Below are positions 28,186 to 37,032 of a stretch of DNA of 64,000 bases, piece after piece (position 1 is the stretch's first letter; every line of letters begins with the position of its first letter). The stretch is taken from NCBI RefSeq assembly GCF_014172405.1, contig NZ_WNXC01000009.1, forward strand, positions 209,982 through 273,981, read 5' to 3'. The stretch comes from Pedobacter gandavensis (GTDB lineage Bacteria; Bacteroidota; Bacteroidia; Sphingobacteriales; Sphingobacteriaceae). The position numbers were made by a program, and so were the translations under genes. Below the pieces are notes generated by a model that saw only the letters and a list, made by a program, of their open reading frames with translations, made no database searches and was not told the DNA's origin.

Positions 28186-30156
28186 ATGATAAATATGAAA
28201 AAGAATTTATATAAAATATTCATTTCCGCTCTTGGATTCATGACTGTTAGTGGCAGCACATTCGGCCAAAATAAAATGAAAGAGGCGGATCAGCAATTCG
28301 AATTATTCAACTACAAAAAGGCGATATTGTTATACGAACAGGCTTATAAAAAGAAGGCAGAAATTCATTCTGCAGAACGTCTGGCCATCTCCTACCGTCT
28401 GATCAATGATTATAAACAGGCCGAAAGCTGGTATGCGATTTTGGTAAAGATGCCAGAAAGTAACACCGAAAACTTATTGGACTATGCCAAAACACTTCAA
28501 AATAATGCAAAGTATAGCGAAGCAAAGGCACAGTATTTAAACTATTTCGGGAAGCACAAACAGGTTCCAGCACAGCAACAAAACATTTTGTTGTTGTCTT
28601 GCGACTCCGCATTGATCTGGATGAAAGATCCAAAGCAATTAGAGATCATTAATCAAAAAACATGGAACAGCGCGCAGTCGGACTGGGCTGCCATCTCCTA
28701 TCAAGGGAATGTAGTTTTCAGTTCTGACAGGTCCAACTTTGTTGCTCAGCAAAATACGAGAAAGCCATTTTTAAAATTTGACGGCACCGTATGGCCGGAC
28801 AAAAAAGTATATGGCTGGACGGGCAATGGCTACCTTAAATTGTACAGCACAGCAAAAGGTACAGATGAGTTAAGTTTATTCAATATCCCTACAGGCACTA
28901 ATTATCACCAAGGATCAATCAGTTTCAGCGCGGATGAAAACACGGCCTTTTTTGCCCTAACACAGTTACCGAAACGCTTAAAAAGATCAAAGGGAAAACC
29001 GGCTACCATTCATGTAGAAATCTATAGTAGCAGCAGAAATGCATCAGGAAACTGGTCTAAACCAATTCCATTTACTTACAATAATGCCAGTTCCTATTCA
29101 GTTGCCGATCCATTTATTTCGCCAGATGGGAAAACGCTTTATTTCAGTTCCAATATGCCTGGAGGATTAGGTGGCAGTGACATTTACAGCAGTACAAAAA
29201 CTGAAGATGGCAGCTGGACGACTCCCTTAAATATGACTACGGTAAATACCGCTGGTAATGAAAGAAGTCCGGTGCTTGGCTTAAACGGTGAATTTTTCTT
29301 TTCCAGTGATGGACGCGTTGGTATGGGTGGACTAGATATTTATAAAGCACGTTTGAAAGGGTCTTCAGCAGATCAGATTGAAAATTTAAAATATCCACTT
29401 AACTCTCCTCAAGATGATTTTGGCTTTAGTCTGAATGACCAGGGAAGCCTTGTTTTTCTTTCTTCGAACAGATTCGAAGGCTTAGGTCAGGATGATATTT
29501 ACAGCTTGAAGGCAAGGCCTGTTATTCAGCTGAAATTGATTGGTCAGGTTCTGGATAAGAAAACGCAATTACCAATAGCCAATTCACTAGTTGCTTTAAG
29601 CAAAATCGATGGTGGTATTTTAAAAGTAGAAACAGATGCCACAGGGCGCTTCAAATTTGATTTGAGCCCGGAATCTTCCTACACCCTGGTAGGTGTTAAA
29701 ACCGGATTTCTTGCCGACATTAAAGAGTTGAATACCCTTGGACTAACCAGTTCTACAGTCATTGAGAAGCAGCTTTATCTTGAAAAGATAGAACTTAATA
29801 AAGCAATACGTATTGACAATATTTATTATGATTTCGACAAATGGAATATCAGACCTGATGCCGCAATAGAATTGGATAAACTGGTGAAGGTGCTAAAAGA
29901 CAATCCCAGCATTTGGATAGAATTAGGATCACATACCGATAGTCGTGGTAAAGATACTTACAATCTGAATTTATCTCAGAAAAGAGCGGAATCGGCTATC
30001 CAATATATCATCTCTCGTGGCATTGATCAAAACAGGCTTACTGCCCGTGGTTACGGTGAAACTCAGTTGGTGAACCGTTGTTCAAATGGTGTGGAATGTA
30101 GCGTTGAAGAGCATCAGGAAAACCGAAGAACAGAATTTAAAATTGTAAAGTTCTAA
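28186..30156 (+). CDS. OmpA-family protein with TPR, WD40-like propeller and regulatory domain (PorE-like)
   Basis: 656 residues. Signal peptide at the N-terminus (start at 28186, or at 28195, which begins MKKNLYKIF), then a TPR region (about 25-150, DQQFELFNYKKAILLYEQAY), a PD40/WD40-type beta-propeller (about 165-440, with DPFISPDGKTLYFSSNMPGG and GGSDIYSS), a carboxypeptidase-regulatory-like domain (about 445-525) and a C-terminal OmpA peptidoglycan-binding domain (about 540-656, LGSHTDSRG and SQKRAESAIQYI). This is the layout of PorE and related T9SS-associated proteins that tie the secretion complex to peptidoglycan. It is third in the adhesin-SprF-OmpA set, 20 bp after the PorP gene, and is followed by a strong terminator. 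Confidence 0.92.
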   Translation: MINMKKNLYKIFISALGFMTVSGSTFGQNKMKEADQQFELFNYKKAILLYEQAYKKKAEIHSAERLAISYRLINDYKQAESWYAILVKMPESNTENLLDYAKTLQNNAKYSEAKAQYLNYFGKHKQVPAQQQNILLLSCDSALIWMKDPKQLEIINQKTWNSAQSDWAAISYQGNVVFSSDRSNFVAQQNTRKPFLKFDGTVWPDKKVYGWTGNGYLKLYSTAKGTDELSLFNIPTGTNYHQGSISFSADENTAFFALTQLPKRLKRSKGKPATIHVEIYSSSRNASGNWSKPIPFTYNNASSYSVADPFISPDGKTLYFSSNMPGGLGGSDIYSSTKTEDGSWTTPLNMTTVNTAGNERSPVLGLNGEFFFSSDGRVGMGGLDIYKARLKGSSADQIENLKYPLNSPQDDFGFSLNDQGSLVFLSSNRFEGLGQDDIYSLKARPVIQLKLIGQVLDKKTQLPIANSLVALSKIDGGILKVETDATGRFKFDLSPESSYTLVGVKTGFLADIKELNTLGLTSSTVIEKQLYLEKIELNKAIRIDNIYYDFDKWNIRPDAAIELDKLVKVLKDNPSIWIELGSHTDSRGKDTYNLNLSQKRAESAIQYIISRGIDQNRLTARGYGETQLVNRCSNGVECSVEEHQENRRTEFKIVKF

Positions 30157-30178
30157 CTGTATTAAGTTTTGTTTAAAT

Positions 30179-30222
30179 AAAAAAGGATACCTACTTTTAA
30201 TAGTATGGTATCCTTTTTTTTT
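30179..30222 (+). terminator. Strong intrinsic terminator after the adhesin operon
   Basis: Arms AAAAAAGGATACC (30179-30191) and GGTATCCTTTTTTTT (30207-30221) around a 15-base loop, with a perfect stem and a long T run. It looks able to work in both directions. Confidence 0.9.
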
Positions 30223-30380
30223 GGACCCAACATTACTTACCCATTTAAATATTCATTAAATTCATGTATTTCCTCCCGGAATCCACCTTCAGTTGTTGAA
30301 ATAATTTTAATACCTTAGATCAGGAGCTGATCTTATTGGCTGCATCTATTTTTAAGGACAATTAACTGTTTTAAAATGTA

Positions 30381-30575
30381 ATGAATAACAATCCCATAGT
30401 AGATTTGAAAAATGGTGATCAATGTAAGGTTATAGGAGGAACACACAAAGGTAAATCAGGTATCGTGAGAGACCTACGCACCAGCAAAACTGGCCACATT
30501 ACGATTACCGTTGAGCAGGAAAACTCCGTAAAATTCAAAACCCTTGGAAAAAATGTGGTAATTGATCAAGCCTGA
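30381..30575 (+). CDS. Small KOW-motif protein
   Basis: 64 residues carrying a KOW motif (NGDQCKVIGGTHKGKSGIVRDL), the RNA/ribosomal-protein-binding loop found in RplX, NusG and small stand-alone proteins. It lacks the L24 remainder, so it is not the ribosomal protein itself. The C-terminal half (ITITVEQENSVKFKTLGKNV) completes a small SH3-like barrel. It stands alone between the terminator of the adhesin operon and a convergent unknown gene. Likely cytoplasmic and nucleic-acid binding; exact role unknown. Confidence 0.8.
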   Translation: MNNNPIVDLKNGDQCKVIGGTHKGKSGIVRDLRTSKTGHITITVEQENSVKFKTLGKNVVIDQA

Positions 30576-30625
30576 AAAATTCACCAGTTTTCCCGTCATT
30601 ATCTATGCGAGCAGTTTTAATCTAA

Positions 30626-31348
30626 TTATTCTGTAAGATTTTCAAAACGAATTTTGGCTTTTTCAAACACCATAATTTCTTCCTGTGAGCGCGTATCAAC
30701 GTATGAGATTTCGGGGAATAAACCACTTGATCGTTTAAGGGATGCACATTCAAAATCATTCATTATTCCAGAATAAATTTTGGATGCCATTTCTGTTTGA
30801 CCGACAGCCTCATAACTCTGTCCAAATTGAAGCATATCTTCTCCTATTTCGTGTCTTTTAAGTAAGTTCCCGATTGAGTTACTAATTTGAGCTTTTACTG
30901 CAGCAACGTTGGCTATCGCTGCTATCTCATTTTTGTTTTTAAGTAATTCTATAAAGAGCTGCAACTCATTTCTTATTTCTGGATTAACCTGATAAACATC
31001 TCCAAGATCGGACAAATAAACGCCCTTATTCATTGCGGTATTGGCCATTAATCGTATAAATCCACCCATTTTAAAAACCAAATGAACAAGAACGGCAGTA
31101 TATACTTTGAGTTGCTCATTATTAATGGCAGAATTGGTAAATACTTTATATAGATCTAATCCTTCTAAAAATTCCTCCTGGTATTTATTTGCTTCAAAAC
31201 CAGAATCTTCTTCTTCTATTTTTTCATCATTTAAAATCCTATAAATCAAATGGTGGATTTTAAACTCACTATTTGATTTATTCAATTTCTGTTTAAGTTC
31301 TTCAAATCTGTTTTCTTTTATTAATTGTTTCATTAAAGTTGGGTTCAT
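30626..31348 (-). CDS. Hypothetical cytoplasmic helical protein
   Basis: 240 residues, no signal peptide, no membrane helix, and no family I recognise. The sequence is strongly helical and charged (FEELKQKLNKSN, VNPEIRNELQLFIELLKNKN, AAIANVAAVKAQISNSIGNL). Six codons in, Met6 (31333) is an alternative start. It is convergent with the KOW gene and divergent from the DUF5694 gene, so probably a single transcript. Codon use looks like its neighbours. Nothing supports a function. Confidence 0.75.
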   Translation of the reverse strand: MNPTLMKQLIKENRFEELKQKLNKSNSEFKIHHLIYRILNDEKIEEEDSGFEANKYQEEFLEGLDLYKVFTNSAINNEQLKVYTAVLVHLVFKMGGFIRLMANTAMNKGVYLSDLGDVYQVNPEIRNELQLFIELLKNKNEIAAIANVAAVKAQISNSIGNLLKRHEIGEDMLQFGQSYEAVGQTEMASKIYSGIMNDFECASLKRSSGLFPEISYVDTRSQEEIMVFEKAKIRFENLTE

Positions 31349-31536
31349 TAAAATTAGGTTTAACCTTGTTTATGATCTCTAGCTATAGCTAAGAAAATTA
31401 ACAATAAATTTCAGCGCCATGTGGAGATTTTTTATGTTTTACCATTGGAGTGAACATTTAGTTTTAATAAATTTGTAATCAAACAACAACAAACTTAATA
31501 TCTATTGCTTAGATAGATGTAATAATTAAAATTTAT

Positions 31537-32385
31537 ATGTTAAAATTTTCCTTTCACAAACTACTTATTTTACCAGTTTTTCTGCTTTTCTTCCTGAATT
31601 CCTTTTCTCAAGACAAAGTAAATGTCATATTAATTGGGACTTATCACTTTAATAACCCTGGAAAAGACGCCGTCAAAAACATGGAGAGAAACATACTCAC
31701 CAAAGAAAATCAACTTGGCTTAGAGCAAATAACAGATTTAATCGTAAAAAAATATAAACCTGACCAGATTTTTGTAGAAAGTAATTACAATAAAAAAAAG
31801 CAGCTTGATGAGCAGTACCAGCTCTATCTTAATGGAAAGTACTCATCCTATACAGACACCATAAAAAACCCTCGCTATAAAAGATTTTATACAGAAGGTG
31901 AAACTTACCAACTTGCTTTTCGGTTAGGAAAAAAATCAGGCAACAAGGAGATTTATCCGATTGATAGTTTAATTGAAATGCGATTCGATCTATTACAAAA
32001 AATGATAAAATCGAATCCAAAAAACAAGCAGTTTTTTGAAGAGAGACTTGCCATTTCAGGCAAAAACGCTAATGAGATTCTGGCAAAAAAAGATTTAAGA
32101 GATGTTTTTAAGGCCCTGAACACTGACGCAGAATTAAATCAGAACAAAGGCATGTATATTTCCTTTATTAATGGTCTAGGGTTCAACGAAGGCTATTTTG
32201 GCGCAAATTTGGTTGCAGATTGGTACAAAAGAAATTTGATCATGTATGCCAACATGCAAAATCAATTGGCTCCAACCACTAAAAACATTGTTATTTTGGT
32301 GGGTACTGGACATGCGGCCATCATGAAGGACTTTATAAAAAATGATGAAAGATTTAATATAATTGAACTTAAAACCATTTTATAA
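31537..32385 (+). CDS. DUF5694-like secreted protein (TraB/GumN-type fold)
   Basis: 282 residues with a signal peptide (KLLILPVFLLFFLNSFS-Q). The start of the mature domain, VNVILIGTYHFNNPGKDAV, and the C-terminal VILVGTGHAAIMKDFIKND are the two paired GxxH motifs typical of DUF5694 and of the wider TraB/TIKI/GumN group, where they bind metal in Tiki proteases. Between them lie FVESNY and a long helical stretch. I infer a secreted or periplasmic metal-dependent hydrolase, but enzymatic activity has not, to my knowledge, been shown for this branch. Single gene, followed by a strong bidirectional terminator. Confidence 0.85.
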   Translation: MLKFSFHKLLILPVFLLFFLNSFSQDKVNVILIGTYHFNNPGKDAVKNMERNILTKENQLGLEQITDLIVKKYKPDQIFVESNYNKKKQLDEQYQLYLNGKYSSYTDTIKNPRYKRFYTEGETYQLAFRLGKKSGNKEIYPIDSLIEMRFDLLQKMIKSNPKNKQFFEERLAISGKNANEILAKKDLRDVFKALNTDAELNQNKGMYISFINGLGFNEGYFGANLVADWYKRNLIMYANMQNQLAPTTKNIVILVGTGHAAIMKDFIKNDERFNIIELKTIL

Positions 32386-32421
32386 AATCTAAAGTGGTCA
32401 AATTAAAGCAGGATTACGCAA

Positions 32422-32455
32422 AAAAAATCCGCTGCATAAATGCAGCGGATTTTTT
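32422..32455. terminator. Bidirectional terminator between DUF5694 gene and the polysaccharide locus
   Basis: Perfect stem AAAAAATCCGCTGCA / TGCAGCGGATTTTTT with loop TAAA. It serves both the plus-strand gene ending at 32385 and the minus-strand operon ending at 32490. Confidence 0.92.
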
Positions 32456-32489
32456 CATAAATAGGGCTGTGAAAAAATAAACCTCTCCC

Positions 32490-33716
32490 CTAATACTCTA
32501 CTTTATAATCCTTTTTTAGTGGTTCCCCCGTCCAGGCTTTTAAACTAGTCCATGGTGTAAAAGGATCCGTCCAAAACTGATGGTCTGCCGGTAAGCCCAA
32601 TGTTAGGAAACCCAAGGTTGCCATATACAAACTTCCCGTTGACGTATAAGAATCAGCAACCATAGGCTGATGACCATTAAAACCCAACACAAGCCAACCT
32701 TTACCATCAAAATTCTGATTCCCGTCATACATATTTTGGATCACCTTGGTTAAAGCACAACGAACCTGTGCCGGTTTTATAAATTCAGGCAATTTCTCCA
32801 TCAATGCCGTTTGCGCCAAAACCTGAAAAGCAGCAGTACGATAGGTTATTGAACGACCAAAAGCGGGGTAAGTTCCTTCCGGAGAAATCATACGTTCCAA
32901 AAATTCAGACTGCCTAACCATTCGTTTTACAGCCAAATCATAATCCGACTCTGGGGCTCTTTTCTTATCCACCAGTATTTTCAGTAAATCAACCAACATC
33001 GTATGAATTACATACGAATTATAGTAATCCATACTAAATTTTTCACCATCACTATACCAGCTGTCACCAACATACCATTCTTTCATTTTGTTAATCGCAA
33101 ACTGAACCCTTGCCGGATCGTATTGTTCTCCGATACTTAACAAGAAACCTTCCGTTAAACCGGCAAAAAGCAACCAGTTGTTATAGGCACCTGTTCTGGT
33201 TCTGAGCGATTTAAACTCTTCAATAAACCGTTTTTTAGTCAGGTCATCCAATGGCTCCCACAGTGCTTTTGGTGCGCGTAAAAAAGCTTGGGCAACATAG
33301 GCAGCATCCACAATCGGCTGACTTTCTTCCCGATAACTGATATAATCAGGACTTGCCGGATTCACAGAATTGGCCAAGCCCTTTAATAATTCCAAACGCA
33401 TTTGTTTACGCATTTTTCCTTCTTTGGTATCATCATCAGGCAAAGCCAGCCAAGGTGCAACACCTGCAATGGTCCTTCCCAAAGCTTCTAAATAAGTCAC
33501 TTTGGTTAAATTCAATCCATAATCAGGATTATGCGCTAAAGGCATATTCTTTTTTAAGGTCTCCTTAGCCAAATTATGAATTACCGGATAAGAAATTTTA
33601 TACAAGCTTTTAACCCATACTTCACGGTCTTCTAAACCTGTGTTGGATTTGATTTTATTTTGTGCTGTTGCAAACTGAAAAAACAGCAGTAATGCAAAAA
33701 GAGATTTGTATTTCAT
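32490..33716 (-). CDS. DUF2264-family secreted protein, probable glycosidase
   Basis: 408 residues with a signal peptide (MKYKSLFALLLFFQFATA-Q). The (alpha/alpha)-barrel type sequence has the DUF2264 hallmarks: VTYLEALGRTIAGVAPWLAL, AYNNWLLFAGLTEGFLLSIG, WYSDGEKFSMDYYNSYVIH and the late PEGTYPAFGRSITYRTAAFQ. Length is normal for the family. As I recall, some DUF2264 proteins are classed as GH154 beta-glucuronidases; here that fits the neighbours, since GH88 and a heparinase-like lyase also act on uronic acids. It is the last gene of the operon, 20 bp after GH88, and ends before a strong terminator. Family call firm, activity inferred. Confidence 0.9.
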   Translation of the reverse strand: MKYKSLFALLLFFQFATAQNKIKSNTGLEDREVWVKSLYKISYPVIHNLAKETLKKNMPLAHNPDYGLNLTKVTYLEALGRTIAGVAPWLALPDDDTKEGKMRKQMRLELLKGLANSVNPASPDYISYREESQPIVDAAYVAQAFLRAPKALWEPLDDLTKKRFIEEFKSLRTRTGAYNNWLLFAGLTEGFLLSIGEQYDPARVQFAINKMKEWYVGDSWYSDGEKFSMDYYNSYVIHTMLVDLLKILVDKKRAPESDYDLAVKRMVRQSEFLERMISPEGTYPAFGRSITYRTAAFQVLAQTALMEKLPEFIKPAQVRCALTKVIQNMYDGNQNFDGKGWLVLGFNGHQPMVADSYTSTGSLYMATLGFLTLGLPADHQFWTDPFTPWTSLKAWTGEPLKKDYKVEY

Positions 33717-33736
33717 ACAGATAAACTAAGCGTTAA

Positions 33737-34927
33737 TTATAAATACCACTTTTTATATCTCAGCAAAGCTTCGAGATAATAATAATCAGCATAAACCAGA
33801 GGCACATCAATTTCACTGTTTAGCGGGTAAGCGCCAGTACTGTGCATGAGTAAGAAACCACCGTTTTCACCTAATTTTGCACGATAGGCAGGGCTTGCCA
33901 GTGAATAGATCATCGTTTCTGCTGCTGATTTGAATTCTTCCTTTTCCTGACCAGATGTAAATTGTCCCAGTTCAAGTAAAGCTGATGCAATCAATGCACC
34001 TGCAGAGGCATCACGTTTTGTAAAAGGAATTCCTTGTGCATCAAAGTCCCAGAATGGAATTTTATCGGCAGGTAAATTCGGGTGATTCAATATGAAATGC
34101 GCAATTCCTTTTGCTTGTTTAAGATAAGTTGCATCTTTTGTAAAGCGGTACATCATGGTAAAACCATATAATGCCCAACCTTGCCCTCTAGACCAGGCAG
34201 AACAATTGGCTGCACCCTGCCAGGTTGCTTTCTTTATAATTGCTCCGGTTTCAAGGTTATAATCAATCACATGAAAGGAACTAAAATCATCACGAAAATG
34301 ATTTTTCAAGGTCGTATTTGAATGTGATATTGCAATCTCCTTGTATTTAGGGCTACCACCATGATCACTTACCCAGTTCATCATTTCCAGGTTCATCATG
34401 TTATCAATGATCACAGGACATTGCCAATACCTATTCTTGTCCCAGGACTGGATAGATTTAATACTCGGGCGATAACGGCTTGCCAAAGATTCTGCGGAAC
34501 GCTGTACAACTGCTTTATACTCCGGCTTACCGGTTAAACGATAGGCATTACCAAAACTGCAATACATCATAAAACCTAAATCATGATTACCTGTATAGGT
34601 TTGGTTTGGCTCAATTACCTTTAAAGCTTCCTCCGCTTCCTTCTTAATTGATGCATCTTTTGTCTGCTCATACAAATACCATAAACTACCCGAATAAAAA
34701 CCACTGCACCACCATTTTATGTCGTGGTTTATTGATTTCCCATTAGCATAGCTTTGAGGAGTCAGTCCTGCGGGAATATTATTAGCAAGCACTTTATACT
34801 GATCAACGGCAAATTTAAATTCATCGTTTATCAATTGAGCCATCGGCTTTTTGGGCGCTTGTCCCATACAGAATGAACTGCTAAGGGCTATTAAAGTAAT
34901 AATCGTTTTAAATCTTTTTATAATCAT
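33737..34927 (-). CDS. GH88 unsaturated glucuronyl hydrolase
   Basis: Removes the 4,5-unsaturated uronic acid that polysaccharide lyases leave at the non-reducing end, by hydration of its double bond. 396 residues with a signal peptide (ending about residue 22), so probably periplasmic. The (alpha/alpha)6-barrel motifs are present: WWCSGFYSGSLWYLYEQT, NHDLGFMMYCSFGNAYRLTG, VIIDNMMNLEMMNWVS, WSRGQGWALYGFTMMYRFT and DASAGALIASALLELG. By comparison with Bacillus UGL (Asp88, Asp149), the acid pair is Asp116 and Asp175. It follows the lyase gene in the operon, which fits lyase-then-hydrolase order. Confidence 0.95.
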   Translation of the reverse strand: MIIKRFKTIITLIALSSSFCMGQAPKKPMAQLINDEFKFAVDQYKVLANNIPAGLTPQSYANGKSINHDIKWWCSGFYSGSLWYLYEQTKDASIKKEAEEALKVIEPNQTYTGNHDLGFMMYCSFGNAYRLTGKPEYKAVVQRSAESLASRYRPSIKSIQSWDKNRYWQCPVIIDNMMNLEMMNWVSDHGGSPKYKEIAISHSNTTLKNHFRDDFSSFHVIDYNLETGAIIKKATWQGAANCSAWSRGQGWALYGFTMMYRFTKDATYLKQAKGIAHFILNHPNLPADKIPFWDFDAQGIPFTKRDASAGALIASALLELGQFTSGQEKEEFKSAAETMIYSLASPAYRAKLGENGGFLLMHSTGAYPLNSEIDVPLVYADYYYLEALLRYKKWYL

Positions 34928-35007
34928 CTGTTATTCCGTCTTCTATGTGTTATCTATAAATCCTCCTATAATCAACCTTGTATACTAAAGGCAATATTTA
35001 ATACTGA

Positions 35008-36960
35008 TCAAATTTTTGACTGCGCTATTGTTATTTTATAATCTGACACTTTTTCTTTGAGTTTGCTGATCAAACGAATGCGATAAAGCTTAGGGCCCCA
35101 GACCGCTGCCAATCTGCTATCGTCAATAAGTTGCTCATCAATTTTCACTTCAAATTTTGATTGATCAAAACTCATCATCAAGCCCGATTTAAATAGTAAT
35201 ACTCCTTTTTTAATTTCTACCGTTAAGGGCGTTAAAAAATTAAGTTCTGCTGGCGCTTTATATGCGCTGAGCTTAGATTTATCAGTAAGACTAATTTCAT
35301 TCTTTGACCTATTCAGGGTTATCGTTCTAATCCATTTCTCTACTGATGCAGCTGCAGGGTAAGCCCCTGCTATATCCATAGAAACACTGGCCGACTGCGC
35401 TGTATTACTGAATTTGAAGTCTGTTGCGGCAAACTGTTTACCATCTTGTTGCCCTACCCCATTTATCGTTGGACAGTTGTGCCATTGTGATTGAACATTC
35501 CAAAGTTCATAGCGTTTATTGCTAAATGTTTTACTGGTATAAACACCAACACCAGCGTCAATTAAAACAGGTTGGCCATTGCTATAGACGATGAAGTTTC
35601 CGATGTCATTATGGTTATGGCTTTCGGCATTATTTCCACCCTTTGCGGCAAAAAATAAACCTTGATTGCTACCGGCTTTTTGTCGCGCATTAAAAACCTG
35701 CAAATCAGGCAATGCAACGTATGCAGGATAAGGTGCTTTTGAAGGTGTTATTTCCAGATCTCTATAAACATTTGACATGGCCAGAAAATCACTGATATCA
35801 TCAGCAGATACTTTTTTATTTTTCTTGCTAAAAAGAAAAGACGCATAGTTTTTTAACTTATCGTCTTTAAACATCAGCCCATATTGATAAACGCTTTCAG
35901 GGTTTTGACTATATTTTGCGGAAGCATCGGCAAAATTAACCACGTAATCCCCGGCGATTTGCATATTATAGGTATAAGTACCAATTTTGTGCAACAAGGT
36001 CTTATCACTCCAATCTAACTTTCCTTTTGAGGACTGATTTAAGATCAACATTAACCGGATCAACCTACCACCTGCCATATCCCAATAAGAAGGTCCCTCA
36101 TCGCATCCACCATCCTCAGGGTATTGATTTATAAAATTATCTGTACTTCTTAACAACTTTGCTGTAAATGCATCCAGTTTTTCACCCGGTTTAAGCACTA
36201 ACAAAGCCGCCTGCATACTGTTTGCGTTCACATAAGTGTTCCAGTTATTAACTGAATTCCCTTTAAAGCCCATCCACCAGAAATTATCGTACTTAAGATA
36301 AGGATCAAAAATTCTGCGATTAAGTTCATACAAGATTCTACCATTAACCACCTTTGAATAGTTTGCCAATTTTGGAGCAAGCATATTGTAAATAGTTGCT
36401 AATGTAAGTGCCGTACGGGAAGCACTTAAATCAATATAAGGGTTTTCAATGTTTGGTAAATCGGCTCCTTCCTTTTGCACAACGATGTGTGCAGGTGCAA
36501 CCCAAGTGCTCTCTTCAAGAATAAGCCAGACTCCGTTTACAATTTGAGGGATATACTTCCCTTTGTTTTCTATAAGCTCAGCAGCAACCAGACGTGACAG
36601 CATTTTTCGGCGTTCTGATAGCAGGTTTTCATAATTCACCCTGGTTCCGGTTAATTTATAATCGAGATATAAAGAAGCCGTTAGCGAAGGCCAATTGTAA
36701 GTAAATGCCTTATCTGCCTGCTTTAAAATATTTTGTTTAATACTATCAGGCAGCTCCTGAATAGCTTTCAGTGAATTCAGACTTTGTTCATTTTGCAAGC
36801 TTACCAAATCCGGAAAAGCATTCCCGCCGGGATAAGCCTGATGATAAGATTGGATCAACCAATTCCTATCTGTTTGCTTTTGCGCGCTTACATTCAGAAA
36901 TAAAGAGAGCATAAAGACTAAAAAATAAAAGAAACGGGAAACCAATATATTTTTTTTCAT
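35008..36960 (-). CDS. Heparinase II/III-family polysaccharide lyase
   Basis: Beta-elimination of a uronic-acid-containing polysaccharide. 650 residues from ATG 36960, which gives a normal signal peptide (NILVSRFFYFLVFMLSLFLN); a start 13 codons earlier adds a second hydrophobic stretch and is less likely. An (alpha/alpha) toroid domain (to about 380) carries FWWMGFKGNSVNNWNTYVNA and GGCDEGPSYWDMAGGRL. The beta-sandwich has the heparinase II/III signature SHNHNDIGNFIVYSNGQPVL and a following QSQWHNCPTINGVGQ. This resembles PL12/PL15/PL21-type enzymes; I cannot say which, so heparosan, hyaluronan, heparan or another glucuronan are all possible. Preceded by SusD (72 bp), followed by GH88 (80 bp). 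Confidence 0.92.
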   Translation of the reverse strand: MKKNILVSRFFYFLVFMLSLFLNVSAQKQTDRNWLIQSYHQAYPGGNAFPDLVSLQNEQSLNSLKAIQELPDSIKQNILKQADKAFTYNWPSLTASLYLDYKLTGTRVNYENLLSERRKMLSRLVAAELIENKGKYIPQIVNGVWLILEESTWVAPAHIVVQKEGADLPNIENPYIDLSASRTALTLATIYNMLAPKLANYSKVVNGRILYELNRRIFDPYLKYDNFWWMGFKGNSVNNWNTYVNANSMQAALLVLKPGEKLDAFTAKLLRSTDNFINQYPEDGGCDEGPSYWDMAGGRLIRLMLILNQSSKGKLDWSDKTLLHKIGTYTYNMQIAGDYVVNFADASAKYSQNPESVYQYGLMFKDDKLKNYASFLFSKKNKKVSADDISDFLAMSNVYRDLEITPSKAPYPAYVALPDLQVFNARQKAGSNQGLFFAAKGGNNAESHNHNDIGNFIVYSNGQPVLIDAGVGVYTSKTFSNKRYELWNVQSQWHNCPTINGVGQQDGKQFAATDFKFSNTAQSASVSMDIAGAYPAAASVEKWIRTITLNRSKNEISLTDKSKLSAYKAPAELNFLTPLTVEIKKGVLLFKSGLMMSFDQSKFEVKIDEQLIDDSRLAAVWGPKLYRIRLISKLKEKVSDYKITIAQSKI

Positions 36961-37032
36961 CCACATTAAAGCTATAAAAAAATAGGCCACCACCACCACA
37001 GTGGCAGCCTTATCCCAACCAATTGTTTTTTT